From Clostridium disporicum (GTDB lineage: Bacteria > Bacillota > Clostridia > Clostridiales > Clostridiaceae): a stretch of DNA of 64,000 nt. The stretch lies in contig NZ_CYZX01000008.1 in the NCBI RefSeq assembly GCF_001405015.1, forward strand, positions 1-64,000. The letters run 5' to 3'. Of this stretch, positions 17,523 through 26,682 are shown in pieces. The notes under the pieces are model-generated. The model worked only from the letters and a program-made list of their open reading frames with translations, was not told the origin of the DNA and made no database searches. A program made the translations under genes and the position numbers. How positions within the stretch are numbered: the first letter of the stretch is position 1; the number at the start of each line of letters is the position of its first letter.

Positions 17523-20500
17523 CCTGATTTAAATAACCCTTGCTCAAAATTGCCTTCCATATTCTTATAAAGATTGCTTCCTGTTCTTTCGGAGTGAGCC
17601 ATCTTTCCTAATATTCTTCCATCAGGGCTTGTTATTCCTTCTATTCCTAGCATCGACCCATTTGGATTATAAGGCATGTCCATTGAAATATTTCCTTCAT
17701 AATCAACATATTGAGTTGCTATTTGTCCATTTTTCATAAGTGTTTCTAATAGTTCCTTTGGAGCAACAAATCTTCCTTCTCCATGAGATATTGGTACTGA
17801 ATGAATATCTCCTAAATTAACTTCATTGAACCATGGTGATTTTTTAGATACTATTTTAGTTCTAACCATCGATGACATATGTCTATTTATATTATTAAAA
17901 GTTAATGTCGCCATCTCTTCCTCTATGTCACATATTTCACCGTATGGTAAAAGCCCTAACTTTATTAATGCTTGGAAGCCGTTACAAATTCCTAACATTA
18001 ATCCATCTCTATTCTTTAATAATTCCATAACAGATTCTTTTATCTTTTCATTTCTAAAGATATTAACTATAAATTTAGCTGATCCATCAGGTTCATCTCC
18101 TGCTGAGAAACCACCTGGTAGCATTATTATTTGAGATTTATCAATTTCTTGCTTCAATATGTCTAAAGATTCTAAAAGTGATTCCTTATTGTAGTTTCTT
18201 AAAACTACTTCTTTAACATCCCCACCTTCTCTTTCGAATGCTCTTCTACAGTCATATTCACAGTTTGTTCCTGGGAATACTGGAATAACAACTCTTGGTT
18301 TTGCAACCTTTATTAAAGGTGAAACTTTATTTTCTTCTTTATATAAAACCTCTTCTATTTTTTCTTCTGAAGCTTTTGTTTTTGCTTTAAATACATTTTT
18401 TAATTTTCTTTCATACTCTCTGCTTATTTCATCTAAAGATATTTCTAAATCTATATCTTCAGAAATAATTGAATTTTCATTAATTGTTTTACCTATTACT
18501 TTGTAATTCATAGTCGAAAGTTCTTTTTCATCTATGCTTTCTTCAATTTCTAAAATGAAGCTACCATAATTAAATCCAAATAACTCTTCATTATCTAATG
18601 AATTGAACTTAACCCCAATTCCATTTCCTAAAGCCATCTTACTTAAACCTTCTGATACCCCACCAAATTTAAGTGAATATGCACTTAGAATTTTCTTCTC
18701 TTCTATTAGCTTATTTAAAGTAATTAAGTTGTTTTTAAACATTTCAGTTTTTAACGTTCCATCTTCATCTTTTTCCGATTTGACTAATATTACTTTTGAA
18801 CCAACCTTTTTAAATTCTGGTGATATAGCTTTTGAACTATCTATCATTCCAACAGCAAAAGATACAAGCGTTGGTGGTACATCCATTTCTCCAAAGCTTC
18901 CAGACATAGAATCCTTACCTCCTATAGCAGGTATCTCTAAATCCATTTGAGCTTTATATGCACCTAATAATGCTGAAAATGGTTTTCCCCATCTTTCCTT
19001 TTTATCTCCTAACTTTTCAAAATACTCTTGGAATGTTAATCTTGCTTTTCTATAATCTCCGCCAATACAAGAAAGCTTAGTTATTGATTCTATAACTGCA
19101 TAGTATGCCATATGAAATGGGCTCCAAACTCCAAGCTCTGGATTAAATCCGTACGTCATTATTGAAGCTGAATTAGTTTCTCCATTTTGCACAGGAATTT
19201 TAAATGCCATACCTTCTGCTGGAGTTCTTGAATATTTCCCTCCTAACGGCATTAGAACTGTTCCACTTCCAATAGTCGAATCAAATCTTTCGATTAATCC
19301 CTTTTTATCACATACATTTAAACTATTAAGAGTTTCTATCCATTTATCTTTTACATTTACATCTCCTACTGCAAATGGATATTCAGTTGGTGCAGTTACC
19401 TTCACGTTTGTTTCTTGAGTTTCCCCATTTGTATCTAAGAAACTTCTCTTAATATCTACTATTGCATTGCCTCTCCAGAACATTCTTAGTCTTTCTGTAT
19501 CTGTAACTTCCGCAACAACTACAGCTTCTAAATTTTCCTCATTAGATAATCTTATAAACTTTTCTAAATTTTCTTTTTCTATTACTACTGCCATTCTTTC
19601 TTGAGATTCCGATATAGCTATTTCAGTTCCATCTAATCCTTCATACTTTTTAGGAACCTTATCTAAATCTATATCAAGACCTCTGCATAACTCTCCAATA
19701 GCAACTGAAACTCCACCTGCTCCAAAATCATTGCATCTTTTTATCATTCTTGTAACTTCTTTATTTCTGAAAAGTCTTTGAATTTTTCTTTCCGTTGGAG
19801 GATTTCCTTTTTGAACTTCTGCTCCACATTCATTTAGTGAATCTTCAGTATGTTCCTTTGAAGATCCTGTAGCTCCACCAATACCATCTCTACCAGTCTT
19901 TCCACCTAAAAGAACTACAACATCTCCTTTTTGTGGCTCTTCACGTCTTACATTTTCCTTTGGTGCTGCTGCAATAACTGCTCCAACTTCCATTCTCTTA
20001 GCAGCATAATTAGGATGATAAACTTCATCAACTTGTCCTGTTGCAAGTCCTATTTGATTACCATATGAACTATACCCACTTGCAGCTCCAAGGGTAATAG
20101 TTCTTTGAGGTAATTTGCCTTTTATAGTTTCCTCTATACTAGCTGTCGGATCAGCTGCTCCTGTAACCCTCATAGCTCCATATACGTAAGTTCTTCCTGA
20201 AAGTGGGTCTCTAATAGCCCCTCCAAGACAAGTTGCTGCTCCTCCAAAAGGTTCTATTTCTGTTGGATGATTGTGTGTTTCATTCTTAAACATTAGAAGA
20301 TATTCTTCTTCTCCATTATTAGTTTCAACCTTTATATTTATTGAGCATGCATTTATTTCATCTGATATATCTAAATCTTCTGTAAGTCCTCTTTTTCTTA
20401 ATTCCTTCATGCATATGACAGCTAAATCCATTAAGTTTATATCTCTATCCGTATTTTCTCCATAAACAAAATCTCTTGATTTCATGTATGCTTCATATGA

Positions 20501-21250
20501 TTTTTTAACTGGAACATTGTATTTTCCATCTTCTATTTCTATTTCTTTTATTGAAGTTAAAAAGGTAGTATGTCTACAGTGATCTGACCAATAAGTATCG
20601 ATAACTTTTATTTCAGTGATACTAGGATTTCTACCTTCTGATAAGAAGTATTTTCTTATCATTTCTAAATCTCCTATACTCATGGCTAATCCCATCTCTT
20701 TATGAAATTCTTTTAGTTCATCTATATTCTTATTAATAAAACCATTTAGAATTTCTACATTTTTTGGCTCTTTATATTCATTTGTTAGCTCTGATGAATT
20801 TATATCTGCTTCTCTTGAATCAACTGGATTTATAAAATATGCTTTTATTTTTTCTACATCTTCAATAGATAAATTACCTTGTAGAATTATAATTTTGCTC
20901 CACTTAACTTCCACTCTTTTTTCTTTTGTTAAAAGCATTAAACATTCTGAAGCTGAATCAGCTCTTTGATCATATTGACCTGGTAGATACTCTACTCCAA
21001 AAGCAATATCACCTTCTTTTATTTCTAAGCTTCCTTCATAAATATTATCTACTGGTAATTCACCAAAAATAGTCTTCAAAGCTATCTTGTAATAATGTTC
21101 TTCAAGTTCTCCAATTATGTACTTATTTAAAACTCTAACATTATCTAAAGTTTTAATAGAAAGATTATCTCTAAAATCTTCTAAAAGCAATTTACCTTCA
21201 ACATCAAACCCTTCTTTTTTTTCAACGAATATAATTCTATTGCAAGCCAT
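17504..21250 (-). CDS. purL: Phosphoribosylformylglycinamidine synthase, large single-chain form
   Basis: Converts FGAR to FGAM using glutamine and ATP. At 1248 residues it is the large PurL, with the FGAM synthase domains and a C-terminal glutaminase in one chain, unlike the PurS-PurQ-PurL set of Bacillus. Visible motifs are DTYWSDHCRHTTF, FKNETHNHPTEIEPFGGAAT, and the C-terminal class I glutaminase with nucleophile Cys in LGICNGFQ and the SHGEGRF His-Glu region. The ATG at 21250 follows TTGGAGG. It is the first gene of the pur operon, behind the promoter at 21322-21351. Confidence 0.97.
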   Translation of the reverse strand: MACNRIIFVEKKEGFDVEGKLLLEDFRDNLSIKTLDNVRVLNKYIIGELEEHYYKIALKTIFGELPVDNIYEGSLEIKEGDIAFGVEYLPGQYDQRADSASECLMLLTKEKRVEVKWSKIIILQGNLSIEDVEKIKAYFINPVDSREADINSSELTNEYKEPKNVEILNGFINKNIDELKEFHKEMGLAMSIGDLEMIRKYFLSEGRNPSITEIKVIDTYWSDHCRHTTFLTSIKEIEIEDGKYNVPVKKSYEAYMKSRDFVYGENTDRDINLMDLAVICMKELRKRGLTEDLDISDEINACSINIKVETNNGEEEYLLMFKNETHNHPTEIEPFGGAATCLGGAIRDPLSGRTYVYGAMRVTGAADPTASIEETIKGKLPQRTITLGAASGYSSYGNQIGLATGQVDEVYHPNYAAKRMEVGAVIAAAPKENVRREEPQKGDVVVLLGGKTGRDGIGGATGSSKEHTEDSLNECGAEVQKGNPPTERKIQRLFRNKEVTRMIKRCNDFGAGGVSVAIGELCRGLDIDLDKVPKKYEGLDGTEIAISESQERMAVVIEKENLEKFIRLSNEENLEAVVVAEVTDTERLRMFWRGNAIVDIKRSFLDTNGETQETNVKVTAPTEYPFAVGDVNVKDKWIETLNSLNVCDKKGLIERFDSTIGSGTVLMPLGGKYSRTPAEGMAFKIPVQNGETNSASIMTYGFNPELGVWSPFHMAYYAVIESITKLSCIGGDYRKARLTFQEYFEKLGDKKERWGKPFSALLGAYKAQMDLEIPAIGGKDSMSGSFGEMDVPPTLVSFAVGMIDSSKAISPEFKKVGSKVILVKSEKDEDGTLKTEMFKNNLITLNKLIEEKKILSAYSLKFGGVSEGLSKMALGNGIGVKFNSLDNEELFGFNYGSFILEIEESIDEKELSTMNYKVIGKTINENSIISEDIDLEISLDEISREYERKLKNVFKAKTKASEEKIEEVLYKEENKVSPLIKVAKPRVVIPVFPGTNCEYDCRRAFEREGGDVKEVVLRNYNKESLLESLDILKQEIDKSQIIMLPGGFSAGDEPDGSAKFIVNIFRNEKIKESVMELLKNRDGLMLGICNGFQALIKLGLLPYGEICDIEEEMATLTFNNINRHMSSMVRTKIVSKKSPWFNEVNLGDIHSVPISHGEGRFVAPKELLETLMKNGQIATQYVDYEGNISMDMPYNPNGSMLGIEGITSPDGRILGKMAHSERTGSNLYKNMEGNFEQGLFKSGINYFK

Positions 21251-21321
21251 AAATTATCCTCCAATAATATTAAAATTTTATTTAAATTTTTATCAATTCC
21301 ATATTACCCCTTGTTATTTAA

Positions 21322-21351
21322 ATAATAACATCTATTTTAAAAATAAGTCAA
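21322..21351 (-). promoter_or_regulatory. Promoter of the purL operon
   Basis: Minus strand: TTGACT (21346-21351), 18-bp spacer, TATTAT (21322-21327). The predicted leader is about 65 nt, too short for a purine riboswitch, and I see no riboswitch core in it. Control is more likely through the CGAAT elements just upstream. Confidence 0.65.
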
Positions 21352-21376
21352 CATTTTTTATAAATTTAACATTAAT

Positions 21377-21428
21377 ATTCGTATTATATTCCACATAATT
21401 AATTTTATTTTCCGTTTAATATTCGTGT
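21377..21428 (-). promoter_or_regulatory. Two CGAAT elements upstream of the purL promoter (possible PurR sites)
   Basis: On the minus strand ACACGAAT (21421-21428) and ATACGAAT (21377-21384) occur as direct repeats 44 bp apart. The nearer one is 25 bp upstream of the -35. The same octamer core makes the inverted repeats at purA and purB. No good inverted partner is seen here, so this is weaker evidence. Confidence 0.4.
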
Positions 21429-21576
21429 TTATTACAATTATCATTTAAATTAAACATTATATAGAAGTTTTTAAGCTGAATAAATTTCTCCTGCTAAACT
21501 ACTACCCTTTCATTATTTAACCTTCGGTAAATATGTTCATAATTAAATTGAAGTATAATTTATAAAGAATAAAAAA
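21429..21576. other. Spacer between purA terminator and purL promoter region
   Basis: AT-rich non-coding stretch of about 150 nt. I see no open frame with a ribosome-binding site and no convincing RNA structure. Confidence 0.5.
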
Positions 21577-21610
21577 AATAAAGCTGTGCATAATTCGCAA
21601 CAGCTTTATT
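21577..21610 (-). terminator. Terminator after purA
   Basis: An 11-bp perfect stem, AATAAAGCTGT (21577-21587) and ACAGCTTTATT (21600-21610), is followed on the minus strand by TTTTTTATTC. Confidence 0.85.
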
Positions 21611-21618
21611 TTTATAAA

Positions 21619-22905
21619 TTATAATGGTTTTACTCTCATAGTTTGATCTCTTCTTGGACCAACAGAAACTATTGATATTCTTGTATCAGTTAATTCTTCA
21701 ATTCTCTCTAAATACTTTCTTGCGTTTGGATGTAACTCTTCATAGCTTCTTGCATCCGCTACTGATTCATCCCAACCTTCAAATTCTTCATATATAGGTT
21801 CACATTTAGCTAAGTCTTCTAAGCTAGCAGGGAAATAATCTATTACTTTATCATTAAACTTATATCCTACACACATCATAACTTTATCTAATCCAGCTAA
21901 AGTATCAATCTTTGTAACAGCTAATGAAGTTAATCCACTTACTCTTACAGATGTTTTTAAGATAACAATGTCTAACCATCCACATCTTCTAGATCTACCT
22001 GTAGTTACTCCATATTCATGACCTTTTTCTCTTATCCATTCTCCAGTTTCATTTTCTAATTCTGTTGGGAATGGTCCCTTACCAACTCTAGTAGTATATG
22101 CTTTAGCTATACCAACAGCATTTGTAATCATATTTGGTCCTATACCAACACCACTTGCAACTCCTCCAGCAGTTGTATTTGATGATGTTACAAATGGATA
22201 AGTTCCATAATCTATATCAAGAAGCATACCTTGCGCTCCTTCAAATAGAACAGTTTTATCTTTCTTTATATCATCATATATTCTCACTGAAGTATCTTGA
22301 ACGAAAGGTTTTAATCTTTCAGCATACTCTACATATTCATTGTATATTTCATCAAAGTTTAGAGGTTCTCCTCCAAGTATGTTAGTTATATAATCATTTT
22401 TAAGCTTTATGTTATTCTCTAATTTTTCTTTAAATACTTCCTTATCTATAAGGTCACATATTCTTATTCCACATCTCTCAAATTTATCTGTATAACATGG
22501 TCCTATCCCTTTTCCTGTAGTTCCTATGTCATTTTTACCTCTTGCTTTTTCTTTTAATTTATCAAGAGTCTTATGGTATGGCATTATAACATGTGCTCTA
22601 TCACTTACTATTAATTTTTCTGGAGTTACTTTAACGCCTTCTCTTTCTAAATAATCTATTTCAGAAAAAAGAGCTATTGGGTCTACAACTACACCATTTC
22701 CTATTACATTTAACTTTTCATCGTGTAATATTCCTGAAGGTATTAAGTGAAGTTTATATTGTTTTTCACCAACTTCTACAGTATGACCTGCATTATTTCC
22801 TCCTTGGAATCTAACAACTACTTCTGCTTCTTCAGCTAAGTAATCTGTCATCTTCCCTTTACCTTCATCTCCCCATTGAGCTCCTAAAACAATAAATGTC
22901 GACAT
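21619..22905 (-). CDS. purA: Adenylosuccinate synthetase
   Basis: GTP-dependent joining of aspartate to IMP, the first step from IMP to AMP. The 428-residue protein has the N-terminal GAQWGDEGKGK motif, NNAGHTVEVG with the catalytic His, GTTGKGIGPCY, LFEGAQGMLLDIDYGTYPFVTSS-type core (here seen as EGAQGMLLDIDYGTYPF), and the C-terminal TGRSRRCGWLD. The ATG at 22905 is preceded by GGAGG. It is a single-gene unit with its own promoter, PurBox-like operator and terminator. Confidence 0.97.
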   Translation of the reverse strand: MSTFIVLGAQWGDEGKGKMTDYLAEEAEVVVRFQGGNNAGHTVEVGEKQYKLHLIPSGILHDEKLNVIGNGVVVDPIALFSEIDYLEREGVKVTPEKLIVSDRAHVIMPYHKTLDKLKEKARGKNDIGTTGKGIGPCYTDKFERCGIRICDLIDKEVFKEKLENNIKLKNDYITNILGGEPLNFDEIYNEYVEYAERLKPFVQDTSVRIYDDIKKDKTVLFEGAQGMLLDIDYGTYPFVTSSNTTAGGVASGVGIGPNMITNAVGIAKAYTTRVGKGPFPTELENETGEWIREKGHEYGVTTGRSRRCGWLDIVILKTSVRVSGLTSLAVTKIDTLAGLDKVMMCVGYKFNDKVIDYFPASLEDLAKCEPIYEEFEGWDESVADARSYEELHPNARKYLERIEELTDTRISIVSVGPRRDQTMRVKPL

Positions 22906-22974
22906 TTCAACTGCCTCCTTTTAAGACATAATTTTCTATATAAAGTATTTAGAGACATTTTATGTCCCTGTACC

Positions 22975-23003
22975 ATAGTATCAAAGTAGTTTAAAAGTTT
23001 CAA
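22975..23003 (-). promoter_or_regulatory. Promoter of purA
   Basis: Minus strand: TTGAAA (22998-23003), 17-bp spacer, TACTAT (22975-22980). It lies directly downstream of the PurBox-like repeat. Confidence 0.65.
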
Positions 23004-23009
23004 TATTTA

Positions 23010-23049
23010 TTACGAATATTTTTGGGCTTTATTTTTATATAATTCGTAA
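23010..23049. promoter_or_regulatory. PurBox-like inverted repeat upstream of purA
   Basis: TTACGAAT (23010-23017) and ATTCGTAA (23042-23049) are perfect inverted octamers separated by 24 bp. The repeat ends 6 bp upstream of the purA -35. B. subtilis PurR binds paired CGAA-containing boxes in inverted orientation at a comparable distance (family knowledge). Assignment to PurR is inference. Confidence 0.6.
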
Positions 23050-23078
23050 ACATATGCATAATTACTATCAATATTAAA

Positions 23079-23094
23079 GCTCCCCTAAGGGAGC
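23079..23094 (-). terminator. Terminator after purB
   Basis: A 6-bp GC-rich stem, GCTCCC (23079-23084) and GGGAGC (23089-23094), has a 4-nt loop and is followed on the minus strand by TTTAATATT. It sits 6 nt past the purB stop. Confidence 0.75.
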
Positions 23095-23099
23095 ATTTA

Positions 23100-24530
23100 T
23101 TATACTGTTATTTCACTCTTTATATCAACTGCATTTTTATATCTATCTATTATAGGATTTACATACTCATCAATAAATTCAACAACTTGACTTTCAGCTC
23201 TTCCTGTGAATAATTTCGGATCTATTATATTTAGAATTTCTTCTTCAGTTAATTTAAACGAATCATCAGCAATTATTCTCTTAATTAAGTCATTATCAAG
23301 TCCTTCGCCTTTAACTCTCTTAGCTGCTTCCATTGAATGAATTCTAATTCTTTCGTGAAGTTCTTGTCTGTCTCCACCTCTTTTTACAGCTTCCATCATT
23401 ATGTTTTCAGTAGCCATAAATGGAAGTTCATTATCAACATGAGCTCTTATTACTTTATCATATACAACCATATTTTCTGAAATATTTATGTAAAGATTTA
23501 ATACACCATCTAAAGCTAAAAATGCTTCTGCAACTGCTATTCTCTTATTTGCAGAGTCGTCTAATGTTCTTTCAAACCATTGAGTTGCAGCTGTTATTGC
23601 TGGATTTAATGAATCTACTATAACATATCTAGCAAGTGCCCCTATTCTTTCACTTCTCATAGGATTTCTCTTATATGCCATAGCAGATGACCCTATTTGA
23701 TTCTTTTCAAAAGGTTCTTCCATTTCCTTCATGCTTTGAAGTAATCTTAAATCATTACTAAATTTATAAGCACTTTGTGCTACCTCTGATAATGTATTTA
23801 ATACTATTGAATCAAGCTTTCTTGGATATGTTTGACCTGTAACTCCATAACTTTTTTCAAATCCCATCTTTTTTGCAACAATTTTATCTAATGCTTTAAC
23901 CTTTTCTTCATCCCCGTTAAAAAGAGTCATAAAGCTAGCTTGAGTACCTGTAGTCCCCTTAACTCCTCTTAATTTTAAAGTACTTAAAAGGAATTCAATA
24001 TTTTCTATATCCATAACTAGGTCTTGCATCCAAAGAGTTGCTCTTTTCCCTACTGTAGTTAATTGCGCTGGTTGGAAATGAGTAAAGCCTAATGTCGGCA
24101 TTCCTTTATATTCCATAGCAAATTTACTTAATCTATCTAAAACTGTAACTATTTTATTTTTAATTAACTCTAAAGCATCTCTTAAAATAATAATATCTGT
24201 ATTGTCTCCTACATAACAGCTTGTAGCTCCTAAATGTATTATTCCTTTAGCATTAGGACATTGAAGACCGTAAGCGTAAACATGGCTCATTACGTCATGT
24301 CTTACTTCCTTCTCTTTCTTTATTGCCTCATCATAATTTATATTATTTATATTCGCTCTTAATTCTTCTAACTGCTCTTCAGTTATATCTAACCCAAGTT
24401 CCTTTTCTCCCTCTGCTAAGGCTACCCAAAGCTTTCTCCATGTAGAAAATTTCATATCATCTGAAAATATATAACTCATTTCTTTTGATGCATATCTTGT
24501 GTTAAGTGGTGTATCATAAACATTTCTCAT
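23100..24530 (-). CDS. purB: Adenylosuccinate lyase
   Basis: Fumarate-releasing lyase acting twice: SAICAR to AICAR, and adenylosuccinate to AMP. The called protein has 476 residues and belongs to the fumarase/aspartase superfamily. Visible motifs are EVRHDVMSHVYAYG, HLGATSCYVGDNTD, TLGFTHFQPAQLTTVGKR, and the signature loop GSSAMAYKRNPMRSE. The start is the ATG at 24530 with GGAGG 6 nt upstream. An open frame continues 32 codons further upstream, but those codons cover the promoter and operator. It has its own terminator. Confidence 0.95.
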   Translation of the reverse strand: MRNVYDTPLNTRYASKEMSYIFSDDMKFSTWRKLWVALAEGEKELGLDITEEQLEELRANINNINYDEAIKKEKEVRHDVMSHVYAYGLQCPNAKGIIHLGATSCYVGDNTDIIILRDALELIKNKIVTVLDRLSKFAMEYKGMPTLGFTHFQPAQLTTVGKRATLWMQDLVMDIENIEFLLSTLKLRGVKGTTGTQASFMTLFNGDEEKVKALDKIVAKKMGFEKSYGVTGQTYPRKLDSIVLNTLSEVAQSAYKFSNDLRLLQSMKEMEEPFEKNQIGSSAMAYKRNPMRSERIGALARYVIVDSLNPAITAATQWFERTLDDSANKRIAVAEAFLALDGVLNLYINISENMVVYDKVIRAHVDNELPFMATENIMMEAVKRGGDRQELHERIRIHSMEAAKRVKGEGLDNDLIKRIIADDSFKLTEEEILNIIDPKLFTGRAESQVVEFIDEYVNPIIDRYKNAVDIKSEITV

Positions 24531-24541
24531 CTCATACCTCC

Positions 24542-24581
24542 ATACGAATATATATTTATATATTAAACTTTTCATTCGTAT
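24542..24581. promoter_or_regulatory. PurBox-like inverted repeat at the purB promoter
   Basis: ATACGAAT (24542-24549) and ATTCGTAT (24574-24581) are perfect inverted octamers separated by 24 bp, exactly the geometry seen at purA. Here the right arm overlaps the predicted -10 and the left arm abuts the ribosome-binding site, so binding would cover the transcription start. Confidence 0.6.
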
Positions 24582-24608
24582 TGTAGCATACTTTATTATT
24601 TTTTTCAC
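24580..24608 (-). promoter_or_regulatory. Promoter of purB
   Basis: Minus strand: GTGAAA (24603-24608), 17-bp spacer, TACAAT (24580-24585). The -35 is imperfect. Confidence 0.5.
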
Positions 24609-24776
24609 TCTTTTTATTAAAGTCATTTGGTAATTTAGTATTTATTTTGTAAAATAACTCTTAAATACTTTTTTAATATTTATATTCTTACCTATTATTT
24701 TATTAAGTTTACTAATATATAATAAATTTAATCTTTAAATAATTTACTTATTATTTCTAGTAGATTTAATAAGCAA

Positions 24777-24811
24777 AAAGGATACTGTTTAATTAAATAA
24801 CAGTATCCTTT
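24777..24811 (-). terminator. Terminator after ftsH
   Basis: A 13-bp perfect stem, AAAGGATACTGTT (24777-24789) and AACAGTATCCTTT (24799-24811), has a 9-nt loop. On the minus strand it is followed by TTGCTTATT. Confidence 0.8.
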
Positions 24812-24836
24812 ATTATTATATCTAAAACTATATCAA

Positions 24837-26639
24837 TTAATTCGCATCAAATATTGCTTCAAATTCTTTGCCATCAATTTTTTCTTTATCTAACAATTCA
24901 GCAGCAACTGCATGTAGCTTTGAAATATTATTCTTTAATAATGTTTCAGCTGTATCGTATGCTTGTGATATAAATTTCTTTACCTCTAAATCTATCTTAG
25001 CACCTACTTCTTCACTGAAGTTTCTACCTCTACCTAAGTCTCTTCCTAAGAAAACTTCATTATTGTCACTTCCATATGAAATAGTTCCTATTTCATCACT
25101 CATTCCATATTCCATAACCATAGATCTAGCAATAGATGAAGCTCTATCTATATCATTTTTAGCACCTGTACTTATATCTCCAAGAACTAATTTTTCTGCT
25201 ACTCTTCCTCCAAGTAGTCCTACCATCTCATCTTTTAATTTTTCCTTTGATGTATAAGCTCTATCCTCAGTAGGTAAGTGCATAGTGTATCCACCAGCCA
25301 TACCTCTTGGAATGATACTTATCTCATGTACAGGATCTGAATGTTTTAATAATTTCATTACAACAGCATGCCCTGCCTCATGATAAGCAGTAAGCTTTCT
25401 ATCATGCTCACTTATAGTTCTACTCTTCTTTTCTGGACCTGCTATAACTCTTGTTATAGCTTCTTCAAACTCATCCATACCAATTTTTTTCTTATCTTTT
25501 CTAACAGCTAAAAGTGCTGCTTCATTTGCTAAGTTTTCTAAATCTGCACCACTAAATCCTGGTGTTCTCTTAGCTAAAACTTCTAAACTAACATTTTCAT
25601 CTAAAGGTTTCTTTTGAGTATGAACCTTTAAAACTGCTTCTCTACCCTGTCTATCAGGTCTTCCAACAACTATTTGTCTATCAAATCTACCTGGTCTTAA
25701 AAGTGCCGGGTCAAGTATGTCTGGTCTATTTGTAGCTGCTATCATGATTATTCCTTCATTAGCTCCAAATCCATCCATCTCAACAAGTAATTGATTAAGT
25801 GTTTGTTCTCTTTCATCATGACCTCCACCTAATCCAGCTCCTCTTTGACGACCAACAGCATCTATTTCATCGATAAACACTAATGATGGTGCACTTTTCT
25901 TTGCTTGTTCAAATAGGTCTCTAACTCTTGAAGCACCTACCCCAACAAACATTTCAACGAAATCTGACCCAGATATACTGAAGAATGGCACTCCAGCTTC
26001 ACCAGCTATTGCCTTAGCTAATAAAGTTTTACCTGTTCCAGGTGGCCCTACTAAAAGAACTCCTTTCGGTATTCTTGCTCCCATCTCTGTGTATCTTGAT
26101 GGTTGTTTTAAGAAATCTACTATTTCTTCTAACTCGGCTTTTTCTTCGTCAGCTCCTGCAACATCATTAAATGTTACACGCTTACTATCAGGAGTCATCA
26201 TTTTAGCTCTACTCTTTCCAAAATTCATAACTCCTTTTCCGCCGCCACCACCTTGAGATTGTTGGGTGAAAATAAATATAAATATCCCAAATAACACCAT
26301 AATCATAATTGTCGGAATAATACTTACCCAAAAACTATTATTTGATGGTGGTATGTATTCCATCTTAACGTCATCTTTAGGATATTGAGCATTAAGTGCC
26401 TCTATCATAGTATCTGGTGCATAAACAGTAAAATTCTTACCATCCCTTGTTTCTCCTGTAATGGTCATTTTATCTGTTTGAATCGTAACACTTTCAATCT
26501 CATTGTTTATCCATTTTTGTTGAAAATCACTAAATACTATTTTGTCAGCTGTATTGCCTCCATTTAGTAAAAATGTAGCTGATAGAATTAATAAAAATAT
26601 GGCTATTATCCATACAGTTGCACTTGAATACTTCTTCAT
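24837..26639 (-). CDS. ftsH: ATP-dependent zinc metalloprotease FtsH
   Basis: Membrane-bound AAA+ protease for quality control and regulated proteolysis. The called protein has 600 residues. A first membrane segment lies at about 7-24 and a second at about 105-125, with an extracellular domain between them. A Gly-rich linker (SQGGGGGKG) is followed by the AAA module with Walker A GPPGTGKT, Walker B FIDEIDAVG, and second region of homology RPGRFDRQI. The zinc motif HEAGH marks the protease domain. The ATG at 26639 follows GGGGGG; a GTG at 26660 is less likely. It follows hpt by 43 nt, as in Bacillus. Confidence 0.97.
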   Translation of the reverse strand: MKKYSSATVWIIAIFLLILSATFLLNGGNTADKIVFSDFQQKWINNEIESVTIQTDKMTITGETRDGKNFTVYAPDTMIEALNAQYPKDDVKMEYIPPSNNSFWVSIIPTIMIMVLFGIFIFIFTQQSQGGGGGKGVMNFGKSRAKMMTPDSKRVTFNDVAGADEEKAELEEIVDFLKQPSRYTEMGARIPKGVLLVGPPGTGKTLLAKAIAGEAGVPFFSISGSDFVEMFVGVGASRVRDLFEQAKKSAPSLVFIDEIDAVGRQRGAGLGGGHDEREQTLNQLLVEMDGFGANEGIIMIAATNRPDILDPALLRPGRFDRQIVVGRPDRQGREAVLKVHTQKKPLDENVSLEVLAKRTPGFSGADLENLANEAALLAVRKDKKKIGMDEFEEAITRVIAGPEKKSRTISEHDRKLTAYHEAGHAVVMKLLKHSDPVHEISIIPRGMAGGYTMHLPTEDRAYTSKEKLKDEMVGLLGGRVAEKLVLGDISTGAKNDIDRASSIARSMVMEYGMSDEIGTISYGSDNNEVFLGRDLGRGRNFSEEVGAKIDLEVKKFISQAYDTAETLLKNNISKLHAVAAELLDKEKIDGKEFEAIFDAN

Positions 26640-26682
26640 CCAAGGCCCCCCTTTCTTCACTTAAAATCTATTTGCTTAAATA

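Noticed and set aside
21251..21320. Possible purine (xpt-type) riboswitch before purL
   Set aside because: The leader after the predicted start is only about 65 nt and lacks the conserved junction and kissing-loop motifs.
24531..24626. N-terminal extension of purB by 32 codons
   Set aside because: The stretch holds the promoter and PurBox-like repeat, has no ribosome-binding site, and adenylosuccinate lyases do not have it; the ATG at 24530 has an ideal GGAGG.
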